Below are positions 1 through 8,241 of a stretch of 64,000 nucleotides of DNA, piece by piece. Numbering within the stretch: position 1 is the stretch's first letter; each line of letters begins with the position of its first letter. A program made the translations under genes and the position numbers. Below the pieces are notes generated by a model. The model saw only the letters and a list, made by a program, of their open reading frames with translations. It was not told the DNA's origin and made no database searches. Source of the DNA: 0-14-0-80-60-11 sp049322355 (GTDB taxonomy: Bacteria; Desulfobacterota; Desulfobaccia; Desulfobaccales; 0-14-0-80-60-11); NCBI GenBank assembly GCA_049322355.1, contig JBMORG010000006.1:1-64000 (forward strand), written 5' to 3'.

Positions 1-32
1 AATTCCTCTTCAGAAACCTGCTTAGTGGCCAT
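1..32 (-). CDS. 5' end of an unidentified gene, cut by the window edge
   Basis: Only the first ten codons (MATKQVSEEE) lie in the window; the gene continues leftwards beyond base 1. The call rests on an ATG at 32 preceded, with good spacing, by a strong Shine-Dalgarno AAGGAGGT (complement of 37-44). The product cannot be identified from ten residues. The 480 bases upstream hold no other gene, so its promoter should lie there. Confidence 0.55.
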   Translation of the reverse strand, partial: MATKQVSEEE

Positions 33-511
33 CGCTACCTCCTTTTCCTCAGAAAAAACAGGTAGATGATGACCTTATGTCCTATCTTCCGTCAATCATC
101 TTTTTATTACGTACAGTGGCAAGCTAGTCGTTATTCTGCGCAGAATTATCAAGAGTACCTGATTCTTTGCTTTCCTACTATCGGTGCTCCTCTTGACATG
201 TGGTCTTAACCCTCCCTTATAGGCATTCTTGAAACATTTTTCCTCATAGGACCCTTGATCTCTTGGATAATAAATTTAGTTTCGAATTATGATTGTTGAC
301 ATCTATTTTGTAAGGATTATTTTTTATCAAATAGATTATTATCAGTGATATCTATTATCTCAGTTCTGTCCGGTTAACTGACCGGGGCTGCGGCCAAACG
401 TGAGAGACCGGATAGATTATGTGGATGTCAAGTGCTTTCGAAAGTGGCGATTAGTGAGGCAGCTTATTTATATTACCTGAGCTCCAATTTTTTGCTATAG
501 GTCTTTTATAC
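33..511. other. AT-rich intergenic region with no gene seen
   Basis: About 480 bases between a leftward gene start and a rightward gene start, so it should hold two divergent promoters. Composition is clearly more AT-rich than the rest of the window. A short inverted repeat CCGGT...ACCGG sits near 369-386. I found no convincing -35/-10 pair, no RNA gene and no ORF with a ribosome site. Confidence 0.5.
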
Positions 512-1516
512 GTGCTAACCAATGGTCCATACCACCATAAGAATCTAAAGCCATACCCACAATTATTCTTCCTCCTGGGGCCCCTCCTGATATATTTTTT
601 CGGTAGCCTTTTATTCGAATTAAGTGTTGACCCTGCATATCCCATTGTCAATAAACTCATAGAAGTGGCAAAAACCGGAGCAACATCAGATCTCAATCAG
701 GTATTAATTGAAACCAAAGCGAAATATATCTGGTTAGCATCCGCTATTTTAAATATTGTTATTCCTACTATCGCAATAATATTCAGTATAATTACTATTA
801 AAATTTATCTTAAAGGGATTAAGTTAACTTGGACAATTGTTATAGGCACGATCCTCTGCCTGGGGAACTTGGCTTTCTTACACTATAATGCCAAGATGGA
901 AACCGCATTATATGATCTTGTTTATGGATTTACTTATAATATGCTGGTTCAATCAAAATTATTCAGCCAGATCTTCCTCCTGCACATCCGTGCAATCATG
1001 TTAACCATAAATATCCTGGCAGCTATTACACCATTATTCTTACTTCTGGCGGTGTGCGCCACCCTTGCTCTGCCCGCATCTACCTCTGAAAACCACGATC
1101 CCATGGAGTTGGTCTTAAGGATGCGCCGGTTAAAAGAAGTAGTCAACATCGGATCGGCATTTCTCGTTTTCGGTGTACTACACATGAATATGTGGCTCAA
1201 TTGGTCAGCGAGCTTATTTCAGGATGCAGCCCTGAGTTCCAAGGTTTCTGGAGTAGCCTGGTCCATTTCAACTTACTGGGGCGTCACTTTTACTTTAATC
1301 TTGACGGTAACTTATGTGCCGGCGAGCGCCTACCTCCAAAATAAGGCTCGGGCTGAGCTTACCAGGGGGGAGATGGCCAAGGAACTCAACGAGGTAGAAT
1401 CGTGGCTTAACGATAATGGTTTTTCGTTTACGTTCAGTAATCAGCTTTTCCAGAGCATCTCCATTCTGGCTCCATTTCTGGCGGCTCCCATAAGCAATGC
1501 TTTGAAAGCGATTTAA
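512..1516 (+). CDS. Polytopic inner-membrane protein of unknown function
   Basis: A 334-residue protein I do not recognise. About six hydrophobic segments are visible, near residues 17-36, 72-97, 104-124, 157-188, 213-232 and 250-270, so it is an integral membrane protein. No enzyme or transporter motif was seen. The chosen start is GTG at 512, with no clear Shine-Dalgarno sequence, so the start could be downstream. It ends five bases before the lipoprotein hydrolase gene at 1522, suggesting one transcript. Codon composition is AT-richer than in most of the window, which may indicate an acquired pair of genes. Confidence 0.6.
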   Translation: MLTNGPYHHKNLKPYPQLFFLLGPLLIYFFGSLLFELSVDPAYPIVNKLIEVAKTGATSDLNQVLIETKAKYIWLASAILNIVIPTIAIIFSIITIKIYLKGIKLTWTIVIGTILCLGNLAFLHYNAKMETALYDLVYGFTYNMLVQSKLFSQIFLLHIRAIMLTINILAAITPLFLLLAVCATLALPASTSENHDPMELVLRMRRLKEVVNIGSAFLVFGVLHMNMWLNWSASLFQDAALSSKVSGVAWSISTYWGVTFTLILTVTYVPASAYLQNKARAELTRGEMAKELNEVESWLNDNGFSFTFSNQLFQSISILAPFLAAPISNALKAI

Positions 1517-1521
1517 TACGT

Positions 1522-2457
1522 ATGTCATTAAGACTGCCCCTGGTAATTACTGCATTAATTTTGCTATCTTCTTGTGTATCCTTCAATGAACCTCCAACAA
1601 CCTGGAACCAATATATATCTGCTGCCACAGCCGAAAAGCCTGTAGATCTCTATTACGAAATATACGGCGCTGGCAATCCCATTATCTTTCTCCACGGCCT
1701 CGGCGGCAACCTTTATACCTGGCGCTACCTGGTCAAAGCATTTGAAGCCCATTATCAGCTTATCTTGTTTGATCTGAAAGGCGCTGGAAAATCACCGAAA
1801 CCCTATGATACCGGCTACTCCATGTTCGATCAGGCAGAGTTGATTTATCAGTTTATTCTTCAAAAGAATTTGCGGAACGTAATTTTAGTCGGCCATTCTT
1901 TTGGCGGCGGCGTTGCTCTCCTGGTGGCTCTCAAGTTAGAGAAATTTGCTCCCGAAAGACTTTCCAGACTGATTCTGTTTGATACGGTGTCGTATCCCCA
2001 GAAGTTGCCATGGGTGGTTAAAATGATGCGGACGCCGGTAATAGGGTTCTTGGGGCTCTATCTGATTCCGGACCGGATCAAAGTCCGCAAGATGTTAGAA
2101 TCGATATATTTTGATGACAGTAAGATCACGGCCGCTGACGTGGAAGCCTACGCTGAACCATTGTCCTTGCCAGGGGCGAAATTTGCTTTGCGACAAGCAG
2201 CCAAGCAAATAATTCCCCAAAATATGGGCGCGATTATAAGTAATTATCCCCAGATAAGGGTTCCGACCTTAATAATTTGGGGACGGGATGATAGCATTAT
2301 CCCGTTGCAAAACGGGATACGCCTCCATGACAACCTTAAGAATTCCCAATTAGTAATCATCGACCGCTGCGGTCATGATCCCCCGGAGGAAAGACCTGAA
2401 AGAGTGATAGAGATAATGCAAAAATTTCTCGAAGATCGTTTTCAATCAAGGGCCTAA
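1522..2457 (+). CDS. Alpha/beta-hydrolase lipoprotein
   Basis: A 311-residue alpha/beta-hydrolase fold protein with a type II signal peptide: a hydrophobic stretch ending in lipobox LLSSC (Cys18), so probably anchored in an envelope membrane. HGLGG near residue 58 fits the oxyanion-hole region. GHSFGG near residue 126 is the nucleophile elbow, WGRDDS holds the likely acid and CGHDPPEERP the catalytic His. The complete triad suggests an active esterase, lipase or C-C hydrolase; the substrate is unknown. It follows the membrane-protein gene at 512-1516 by five bases and shares its AT-rich composition. Confidence 0.8.
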   Translation: MSLRLPLVITALILLSSCVSFNEPPTTWNQYISAATAEKPVDLYYEIYGAGNPIIFLHGLGGNLYTWRYLVKAFEAHYQLILFDLKGAGKSPKPYDTGYSMFDQAELIYQFILQKNLRNVILVGHSFGGGVALLVALKLEKFAPERLSRLILFDTVSYPQKLPWVVKMMRTPVIGFLGLYLIPDRIKVRKMLESIYFDDSKITAADVEAYAEPLSLPGAKFALRQAAKQIIPQNMGAIISNYPQIRVPTLIIWGRDDSIIPLQNGIRLHDNLKNSQLVIIDRCGHDPPEERPERVIEIMQKFLEDRFQSRA

Positions 2458-2577
2458 CCAACGTGTTCATGCAGAAGCTTGATGCTATCAATCTTGCATC
2501 CTAACTGATAATAATTGGCTTCTATTATGATTATCATATCTAAACCTCATGCCTGACCAGATTGTAAATTGAGGCCC

Positions 2578-3213
2578 TCAAGGTTGCGGCGCTAACTCTT
2601 TATTCCGCAGTCGCCAAGCCACCCAGGTGAAGCTCTTCTCCGGCGGGAGTTCGATGACCGACTCATCCCGGGTAAGCCGGTGTTCCACGGCCCAACCGGC
2701 TCGTTGATACGCAGCCCTCAGGTCGTCTTCCTGGGTGTCCTTGAAGCCCGACAAAATCAAGCGGGCATGGGGGGCGGCCAAGCGGGTGAATTCTTCCACT
2801 TTTCCCATCTGGACCGCCCAGGGTAGATTCCCCAATATCAGATCAAAAGACCCCCGCAGACCTTCCGTGGACCCCCGGACCACCTGAACCCGGGCCGCCA
2901 GACCGTTGGCCCTGGCGTTTTCCCGGGTGATGGCTACCGCCGGGCCGGAAAGATCCACTCCCAGGCCAATGGTTGCGCCCGTGGCGACCCCGGCCAGGAG
3001 CAGCACCCCGGAGCCACAGCCCACGTCCAGAAGCCGGGCGCTGGGAGTGACGGCCAGGGTTTCGATCAGGAGATCCAGACACAGGCGGGTAGTAGGGTGG
3101 CCCGGAGGAAAGACCGAGGGGGCTGACAACACTAATACCCGTTCCTTTTCACGAGGCCAGTAAAGCCGCCATCGGGACCGGATTACCAAGTCAGGTGATA
3201 GTCTATAGAACAT
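2578..3213 (-). CDS. Class I SAM-dependent methyltransferase, PrmA/RsmC-like
   Basis: A 211-residue protein with a Rossmann methyltransferase core. Motif I is LDVGCGSGVLLLAG near residue 62, an acidic motif II follows in GVDLS, and motif IV is NLPW near residue 128, resembling the NPPY/NLPY of PrmA, PrmC and RsmC enzymes that methylate amide or exocyclic nitrogens. This suggests a protein or rRNA methyltransferase; the target is not visible. It is convergent with the upstream hydrolase gene and stands alone. The start is ATG at 3213. Confidence 0.75.
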   Translation of the reverse strand: MFYRLSPDLVIRSRWRLYWPREKERVLVLSAPSVFPPGHPTTRLCLDLLIETLAVTPSARLLDVGCGSGVLLLAGVATGATIGLGVDLSGPAVAITRENARANGLAARVQVVRGSTEGLRGSFDLILGNLPWAVQMGKVEEFTRLAAPHARLILSGFKDTQEDDLRAAYQRAGWAVEHRLTRDESVIELPPEKSFTWVAWRLRNKELAPQP

Positions 3214-3233
3214 GGCTTATTCGCGAGTGGAAA

Positions 3234-3247
3234 ACAGTTTACAGTTA
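3234..3247 (+). repeat. Heptamer repeat, two ACAGTTT/A units
   Basis: Two adjacent 7-base units, ACAGTTT and ACAGTTA, just upstream of the methyltransferase start at 3213. It belongs to the CAGTTAG-type family seen elsewhere in the window, but two units alone are weak evidence. Confidence 0.45.
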
Positions 3248-3330
3248 AACTAGAACCTCCGAAGCACCTTAAACGAAATTTCTGGTGGGGTGGCTTGCGT
3301 GCCCGCCGCCTATTGTGGCAACCGGCCATT

Positions 3331-3358
3331 GACTGCTTACTGCTTACTGTTTACTGCC
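3331..3358 (+). repeat. Heptamer tandem repeat, TACTGCT type, four units
   Basis: Four contiguous 7-base units: GACTGCT, TACTGCT, TACTGTT, TACTGCC. This is the reverse-strand form of the CAGTTAG-type units at 22214-22234. It lies between two divergent genes. Confidence 0.75.
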
Positions 3359-3514
3359 AACAGTGTCAAGGGCTAGGTTTAAAGGGAAAATTCGATTGAA
3401 CGCCATTGCCACGGGTGTTGACCCAACCTATCTTTTTAGATAAGAATAGGAGGCAGTTAGTGAATCGCTCGCGAGGTTACGATTGAATGCCCTGTATGGC
3501 TTCATACTTATATT

Positions 3515-3994
3515 ATGGAAAAAATGCTTTTAACCCGGGCCGGTTACGAGAAGATCATGCGGGAACTGGAATTCCTTAGTGGAGTGGAACGCCCCCAGAT
3601 AGTTCAAGAGATCTTGGAGGCCGCTCAGGAAGGCGGCATCGAGAAAAACCCCGATTTCCAGTCCGCCTTGGCCCACCGCCACCAAGTGGAACGCCGCATC
3701 AAGCAGTTACAACAGATCCTGGCCAATGCCGAAGTTTTGGTGGGGAGCAATCTGTCTCCCACTATGGTGAGATTCAATGCCCGGGTCAGAGTTGTCAACC
3801 TGACCACTGGTCAGGAGCGGGAATTTAAAATAGTGGGACCTCTGGAAGCCGACGCGGCGGCCGGTTGCCTGTCCTTGGCCTCGCCCTTGGGAAAGGCACT
3901 CATGGGGCGGGCCGTGGGGGATCGCCTACAGGTCCAAACGCCTCGGGGCCTCAGGTCGTACCAGATTTTGGCAATCTGCATGGAGCGGATATGA
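3515..3994 (+). CDS. GreA/GreB-family transcription factor lacking the catalytic acidic pair
   Basis: A 159-residue protein with the Gre layout: an N-terminal antiparallel coiled coil (about 1-75) and a C-terminal FKBP-like domain (about 85-157, with LASPLGKALMGRAVGD resembling the Gre signature). Gre factors enter the RNA polymerase secondary channel and stimulate transcript cleavage through two acids at the coiled-coil tip (Asp41 and Glu44 in E. coli GreA, in a GDLSENAEY-type motif). Here the tip reads GGIEKNPDF, putting Gly and Lys at those positions. Cleavage activity is therefore doubtful, and it may be an antagonist or a specialised factor, as Gfh1 is in Thermus. The stop overlaps the next gene's ATG (ATGA), implying translational coupling with the metal exporter. 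No good Shine-Dalgarno site precedes the start. Confidence 0.85.
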   Translation: MEKMLLTRAGYEKIMRELEFLSGVERPQIVQEILEAAQEGGIEKNPDFQSALAHRHQVERRIKQLQQILANAEVLVGSNLSPTMVRFNARVRVVNLTTGQEREFKIVGPLEADAAAGCLSLASPLGKALMGRAVGDRLQVQTPRGLRSYQILAICMERI

Positions 3995-4932
3995 ACTCCG
4001 GCCCCGGTGCTCACCCCCACCAGCATCGGTTCGAGAGCAGCCGCCGCCGCCTGTGGCTGGCGTTCTGGACCCAACTGGCGTTTCTGTTGGTAGAAGTGGT
4101 GGGCGGGATTTTGGCCAACAGTCTGGCCCTGCTGGCCGATGCCGGGCACATGCTCAGCGACGTGGCCGCCCTGGGTCTGAGTCTTATGGCCCTGGCCTGG
4201 ACCGCCCGGCCGCCCACCGCTAAAAAGACCTACGGTTATCACCGCCTGGAAATCCTGGTGGCCCTGGTCAATGGCTTGGTGCTCTGGGCTATTGCCGGTT
4301 TTATTTTTTACGAGGCGGCCTGGCGGTTTTTCCAGCCACCGGAAGTGAACAGCCGGCCCCTGATGATCATCGCGGGTTTGGGCCTGCTGGTGAATCTCCT
4401 GGGGATGTATGTGTTAATGCCGTCCCGGGAACACAACCTGAACCTGCGGTCGGCTTTCCTGCACTTGCTGGGTGACTCACTGGGGTCGGTGGCCGCCATT
4501 GCCGCGGGCCTGGCCATATGGTGGCGCGGTTGGTACTGGTTCGACCCCCTGGCCGGCGGTATCGTGGGGGTTCTGATAATTATCAGCAGTTGGCAACTGG
4601 TCTGGGAGGCGGCGGAAATTCTCTTAGAGGCCACACCCCGGCATATTGCTTTGGATAAGGTGCAGCAGTCCCTGGAGGGTCACCCCCAGGTAATCGGCGT
4701 CCACGACCTCCACATTTGGACCATCGCCTCGGGGATCTATGCCTTGAGCGTTCACGTGACTATCGACAACCACCTTAACCGGGACTGCCTCACCGGAGAA
4801 CTGGAAGAGCTGTTGCGGGACCGTTTCGGCTTGGAGCACAACACTATCCAGATCGAAGGGCCGGATTTTCACAACCCCAAAGTCTGTCCTTTACACCGCT
4901 CGGCAGGGGCAATAAATAATGAGATCGCTTAA
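3991..4932 (+). CDS. CDF-family divalent cation efflux protein (CzcD/ZitB-like)
   Basis: A 313-residue cation diffusion facilitator. It begins with a His-rich cytoplasmic stretch (HPHQH), has six predicted membrane spans and a C-terminal cytoplasmic domain (about 215-300, with HDLHIW typical of CDF proteins). Both metal-site HxxxD motifs are present: HMLSD in TM2 and HLLGD in TM5. This fits proton-coupled export of Zn, Cd or Co. I chose ATG 3991, which overlaps the stop of the Gre-like gene as ATGA; the frame is open further upstream, but that would run through the Gre-like gene. The coupling to a transcription factor is unusual. Confidence 0.9.
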   Translation: MNSGPGAHPHQHRFESSRRRLWLAFWTQLAFLLVEVVGGILANSLALLADAGHMLSDVAALGLSLMALAWTARPPTAKKTYGYHRLEILVALVNGLVLWAIAGFIFYEAAWRFFQPPEVNSRPLMIIAGLGLLVNLLGMYVLMPSREHNLNLRSAFLHLLGDSLGSVAAIAAGLAIWWRGWYWFDPLAGGIVGVLIIISSWQLVWEAAEILLEATPRHIALDKVQQSLEGHPQVIGVHDLHIWTIASGIYALSVHVTIDNHLNRDCLTGELEELLRDRFGLEHNTIQIEGPDFHNPKVCPLHRSAGAINNEIA

Positions 4933-4979
4933 ACCACCGGCGGTCCACCTGTCCAAATGATCTTTATCGAGGAGGAGCC

Positions 4980-7427
4980 ATGTCGTCTAACCGCTGGGAA
5001 CTGAAACCCGAGAGCTTGCGCGCTGTTTGTGATCCTGATTCTTTGGGGTTCGAAACCACCCTGGACGTCCCGGCCCCCAAGGAAAAGGTGGTGGCCCAGG
5101 ACCGGGCCGTTCATGCCTTGGAGTTCGGCCTGGGGGTCAAGGACCTGGAATACAATATTTTCGTGGCCGGTCCGCCCCGGGCCGGCAAGACGGAAACCAT
5201 TATGGCCTATGTCCAGGAAATGGCCGCCAAAGAACCTACCCCGCCTGATTGCATTTACGTCCACAACTTCAAGGACCCGGAAAAACCCCAAAGCCTGAGC
5301 TTGCCTAACGGCAAAGGACGCATCCTGAAAGCCGATATGGAAGAGCTTATTTCCACCCTGCGGGTGCAAATCCCCGAGGTGTTTGAGAGCGAAGACTACT
5401 CCAGCCGTCGGGAAGCCCTCATGCACGGTTTCACCCAGGAGCGCAACAAGATTCTCCAGGAACTGGACGCCAAGGCAGGAGAAGAGGGCTTCATCCTCAA
5501 CATTTCTCCTACCGGTCTAATGATCTTTCCTGGCAAGGAGGGCAAGCCCTTAGGCGAAGAGGAGCTTAAGGCCCTGAGTGAGGAGGAACGGGAGGAGCTG
5601 CGGCAGAAATCAGCTTCACTGCACAACGAAATGAACGAGGCCATCCGCAAGATCCGCAAAATGGAGAAAGATTTCCAGGAAAAGGAAAAAAAGCTGGATC
5701 AGGACGTAGCTCTCTATGTGGTGGGCCACCACATGGAGGAGTTGCGGGAAAAATACCAGGACATGCCTCAGGTTTTGGACTATCTCAAAGATGTCCAGGA
5801 AGACATCCTTAAGAATATCGACGACATGAAGCGCCGGCCCGGCGCCCAGGGACCCTTTCCCTTTCCCACACCGGAGCCTTCTTTCGTGCAATATCAAGTC
5901 AACGTCTTTGTGGACCACTCCGAAACCAAAGGCGCCCCAGTGATCATGGAAAACAACCCCACCTACTCCAATCTGTTCGGGGCGGTGGAGCGCCGGGCGC
6001 AGTTCGGCGCCTTGGTGACGGACTTCACCCTGGTCCGGGCCGGTGCCTTGCAGCGGGCCAACGGCGGCTATCTGGTCCTGGAAGCCATGGACCTGCTGCG
6101 CTGGTTCTTTTCCTACGAAGCGCTGAAACGCTGTCTGAAAAATGGCGAGGTCAAAATCGAGGATCCCATGGAGATGTTCGGACTGATCACTACCCGCAGC
6201 CTCCAGCCCCAACCCATCCCTCTGAACATCAAGATCATTCTGGTGGGCGACCCCTATGTCTACCAGATTCTCTATATTTACGATGAGGATTTTCACAAGT
6301 TCTTCAAGATCAAGGCTCACTTTGACTCCCGGATGGGCAAGACTGACGACCACTCCCAAAAGTTTTGTGAAATGCTGGCCGGTTTTAGTAAAGACAATAA
6401 ACTCATGCCACTTCACAAAACCGGCATGGCCCGCCTGTTGGAGTATGCCCAGGAACTGGCCGGGCATCAGCAGAAGCTCACCCTCCAGCTCAAAGAGGTC
6501 CAGGATGTCCTTAAGGAGGCCAATTATTGGGCCCGGAACAATACCCACGAGGTCGTCTTCGGTTCCGACGTGGAGAAAGCAATCGCCGAAAAGACTTATC
6601 GGGCCGACCTGCCGGAAGAGAAGTTGCAGGAGTTTATTGATGATGGGATGCTCTTTATCGAAACTGAAGGTAAGGTAGTGGGCCAGATGAATGGGCTTTC
6701 CGTGTATGCCCTGGGTGACCACGCCTTCGGGCGTCCCTCCCGGATCACCGCCACCATCGGCTTGGGCAAAGAAGGGGTGGTGACCATCGACCGGGAGTCC
6801 CAGCTCTCCGGCAATATCCACAACAAGGGCGTCCTCATCCTGGCAGGGTTTCTAAAGAGCCGGTTTGCCCAAGACAAACCCCTTACCCTCTCTGCAAGCC
6901 TCTGCTTCGAGCAGAGCTACGGCATGGTGGAAGGAGACAGTGCCTCCCTGGCGGAACTCTGCACATTGATGTCCGCCCTGGCGGATGTCCCCCTGGCCCA
7001 AAATATCGCCATGACCGGGTCCGTGAGCCAGCGGGGGGAAGCTCAGCCCATCGGAGGGGTCAACTGGAAGATCGAGGGTTTTTATAAGGTATGCAAAACC
7101 CGGGGGCTGGACGGCAGCCAGGGGGTGATTATTCCCAAGGCCAATGTCCCGGAGTTGATGCTGAAAAAAGAAGTAGTGGAGGCAGTCAAGGAGGGCAAGT
7201 TTCACGTTTGGGCCGTGGGTCACGCGGATGAGGCCCTGGAAATCCTCACCGGTCTGCCTGCGGGAACCCGCCGGGACGACGGCACTTTTGAACCCGGCAC
7301 GGTGAACGATAAGGTGGACCAGAAACTTAAGGCGATGATGGAATTGGCCAAGGAACTCATGAAGGGCGAGGAAGGCCCCGGCAAGGGCGCCCCGCCCGCG
7401 GCCACCTGCCCGTCTTGTGGAAAGTGA
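4980..7427 (+). CDS. Lon-related AAA ATPase/protease (AAA_32 plus Lon proteolytic domain)
   Basis: An 815-residue protein of the Lon-like family that lacks the classical Lon N-terminal domain. Walker A is GPPRAGKT near residue 65. A long helical insertion rich in Glu and Lys (about 140-290) follows, then the rest of the ATPase module. The C-terminal Lon protease domain (about 570-780) carries the catalytic Ser in GDSAS and Lys in NWKIEGFYK, so Ser-Lys proteolysis should be intact. The tail ends in CPSCGK, a possible half zinc knuckle. The Shine-Dalgarno site GAGGAGG precedes ATG 4980. The substrate is unknown; the window also encodes classical Lon at 55352-57772. The carbonic anhydrase gene follows six bases later. 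Confidence 0.9.
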   Translation: MSSNRWELKPESLRAVCDPDSLGFETTLDVPAPKEKVVAQDRAVHALEFGLGVKDLEYNIFVAGPPRAGKTETIMAYVQEMAAKEPTPPDCIYVHNFKDPEKPQSLSLPNGKGRILKADMEELISTLRVQIPEVFESEDYSSRREALMHGFTQERNKILQELDAKAGEEGFILNISPTGLMIFPGKEGKPLGEEELKALSEEEREELRQKSASLHNEMNEAIRKIRKMEKDFQEKEKKLDQDVALYVVGHHMEELREKYQDMPQVLDYLKDVQEDILKNIDDMKRRPGAQGPFPFPTPEPSFVQYQVNVFVDHSETKGAPVIMENNPTYSNLFGAVERRAQFGALVTDFTLVRAGALQRANGGYLVLEAMDLLRWFFSYEALKRCLKNGEVKIEDPMEMFGLITTRSLQPQPIPLNIKIILVGDPYVYQILYIYDEDFHKFFKIKAHFDSRMGKTDDHSQKFCEMLAGFSKDNKLMPLHKTGMARLLEYAQELAGHQQKLTLQLKEVQDVLKEANYWARNNTHEVVFGSDVEKAIAEKTYRADLPEEKLQEFIDDGMLFIETEGKVVGQMNGLSVYALGDHAFGRPSRITATIGLGKEGVVTIDRESQLSGNIHNKGVLILAGFLKSRFAQDKPLTLSASLCFEQSYGMVEGDSASLAELCTLMSALADVPLAQNIAMTGSVSQRGEAQPIGGVNWKIEGFYKVCKTRGLDGSQGVIIPKANVPELMLKKEVVEAVKEGKFHVWAVGHADEALEILTGLPAGTRRDDGTFEPGTVNDKVDQKLKAMMELAKELMKGEEGPGKGAPPAATCPSCGK

Positions 7428-7433
7428 AGCATC

Positions 7434-8204
7434 GTGAAAATGGCCCTGTTCTGTTATGTAATGCTCTCCTTGGCAATCTTGGCAGGTCCGCTCGTTGCGG
7501 TCGGCGCCGGCCCGGGAATTTCTTCAGATGAGGCCGCCAGAATCCTCAAAGAGGGCAATGGGCGCTATGTTGAGGGCAAGCCCCGGCACCCCCGGCAAGA
7601 CAGAGAACGCCGAGCCTTGACCGCCGGGCAGGGGCAGCACCCTCTGGCCGCAGTTCTCTCCTGCTCCGACTCTCGCGTCCCTCCGGAAATCATCTTCGAT
7701 CAGGGGCTCGGCGATCTCTTCGTGGTCCGGGTGCTAGGAAATGTCGCCGCCACGGATGAAATCGGCTCCATCGAATACGCGGTAGAGCATCTGGCCGCCC
7801 CGTTGGTGGTGGTGCTGGGGCACAGCCAGTGCGGCGCGGTCACCGCGGTGGTGGAAGACGTGAAGCTCCCCCCCAACCTCGCCGGCTTGGTGGAACCCCT
7901 TAAACCTGCAGTGGAGAAGGCCCGGGAGGCCAACCCCGAGTCCTCTAAAGACGCTCTGGTCAACGCCGCTGTTAAAGAAAACGTGTGGCAATCCATTGCC
8001 GATATGTTGGACCAAAGCCTCATCATCCGGGACAAGGTCAAGGATGGCCGCGTCAGGGTAGTGGGGGCCATCTACGATCTCGATCAGGGGCAGGTCCAGT
8101 GGTTGGGGCCTCACCCGGAGCAGGATAAACTCGTGGGGACCAAAAAGGGGCCGGCGGGCAAGTCCGGCAAAAAGGGGAAAAAGACCAAAAAGGCTGAAGA
8201 GTAA
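7434..8204 (+). CDS. Exported beta-class carbonic anhydrase
   Basis: A 256-residue beta-carbonic anhydrase that interconverts CO2 and bicarbonate. Zinc ligands and the Asp-Arg dyad are visible in SCSDSR and GHSQCGAV. The first 28 residues form a signal peptide ending near AVGAG, so the enzyme should be periplasmic, whereas many beta-enzymes are cytoplasmic. The last 20 residues are strongly Lys/Gly-rich and may bind an anionic surface. The start is GTG 7434 or ATG 7440. It lies six bases after the Lon-like gene, so probably shares its transcript. Confidence 0.92.
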   Translation: MKMALFCYVMLSLAILAGPLVAVGAGPGISSDEAARILKEGNGRYVEGKPRHPRQDRERRALTAGQGQHPLAAVLSCSDSRVPPEIIFDQGLGDLFVVRVLGNVAATDEIGSIEYAVEHLAAPLVVVLGHSQCGAVTAVVEDVKLPPNLAGLVEPLKPAVEKAREANPESSKDALVNAAVKENVWQSIADMLDQSLIIRDKVKDGRVRVVGAIYDLDQGQVQWLGPHPEQDKLVGTKKGPAGKSGKKGKKTKKAEE

Positions 8205-8221
8205 GGTTTACTTCAGCCTTT
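8189..8221. terminator. Bidirectional terminator between convergent genes
   Basis: A perfect 11-bp inverted repeat (AAAGGCTGAAG, 11-nt loop, CTTCAGCCTTT) overlaps the end of the carbonic anhydrase gene. On the minus strand it is followed by a T-rich tract, a good intrinsic terminator for the gene ending at 8242. Confidence 0.7.
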
Positions 8222-8241
8222 CATCCATCACGTCTTTAGAG

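Larger units (their letters stand above)
3214..3514. other. Intergenic region between divergent genes, with heptamer repeats
   Basis: About 300 bases between the methyltransferase and the GreA-like gene, without an ORF. It holds two groups of period-7 repeats (3234-3247 and 3331-3358, listed separately). The stretch 3385-3514 should hold the promoter of the GreA-like gene, but no clear consensus was picked out. Confidence 0.5.

Noticed and set aside
5616..6821. Open frame of 401 codons on the minus strand
   Set aside because: It lies antisense to the Lon-like protease gene, has no ribosome site or recognisable domain, and reflects third-position GC bias of the sense gene.
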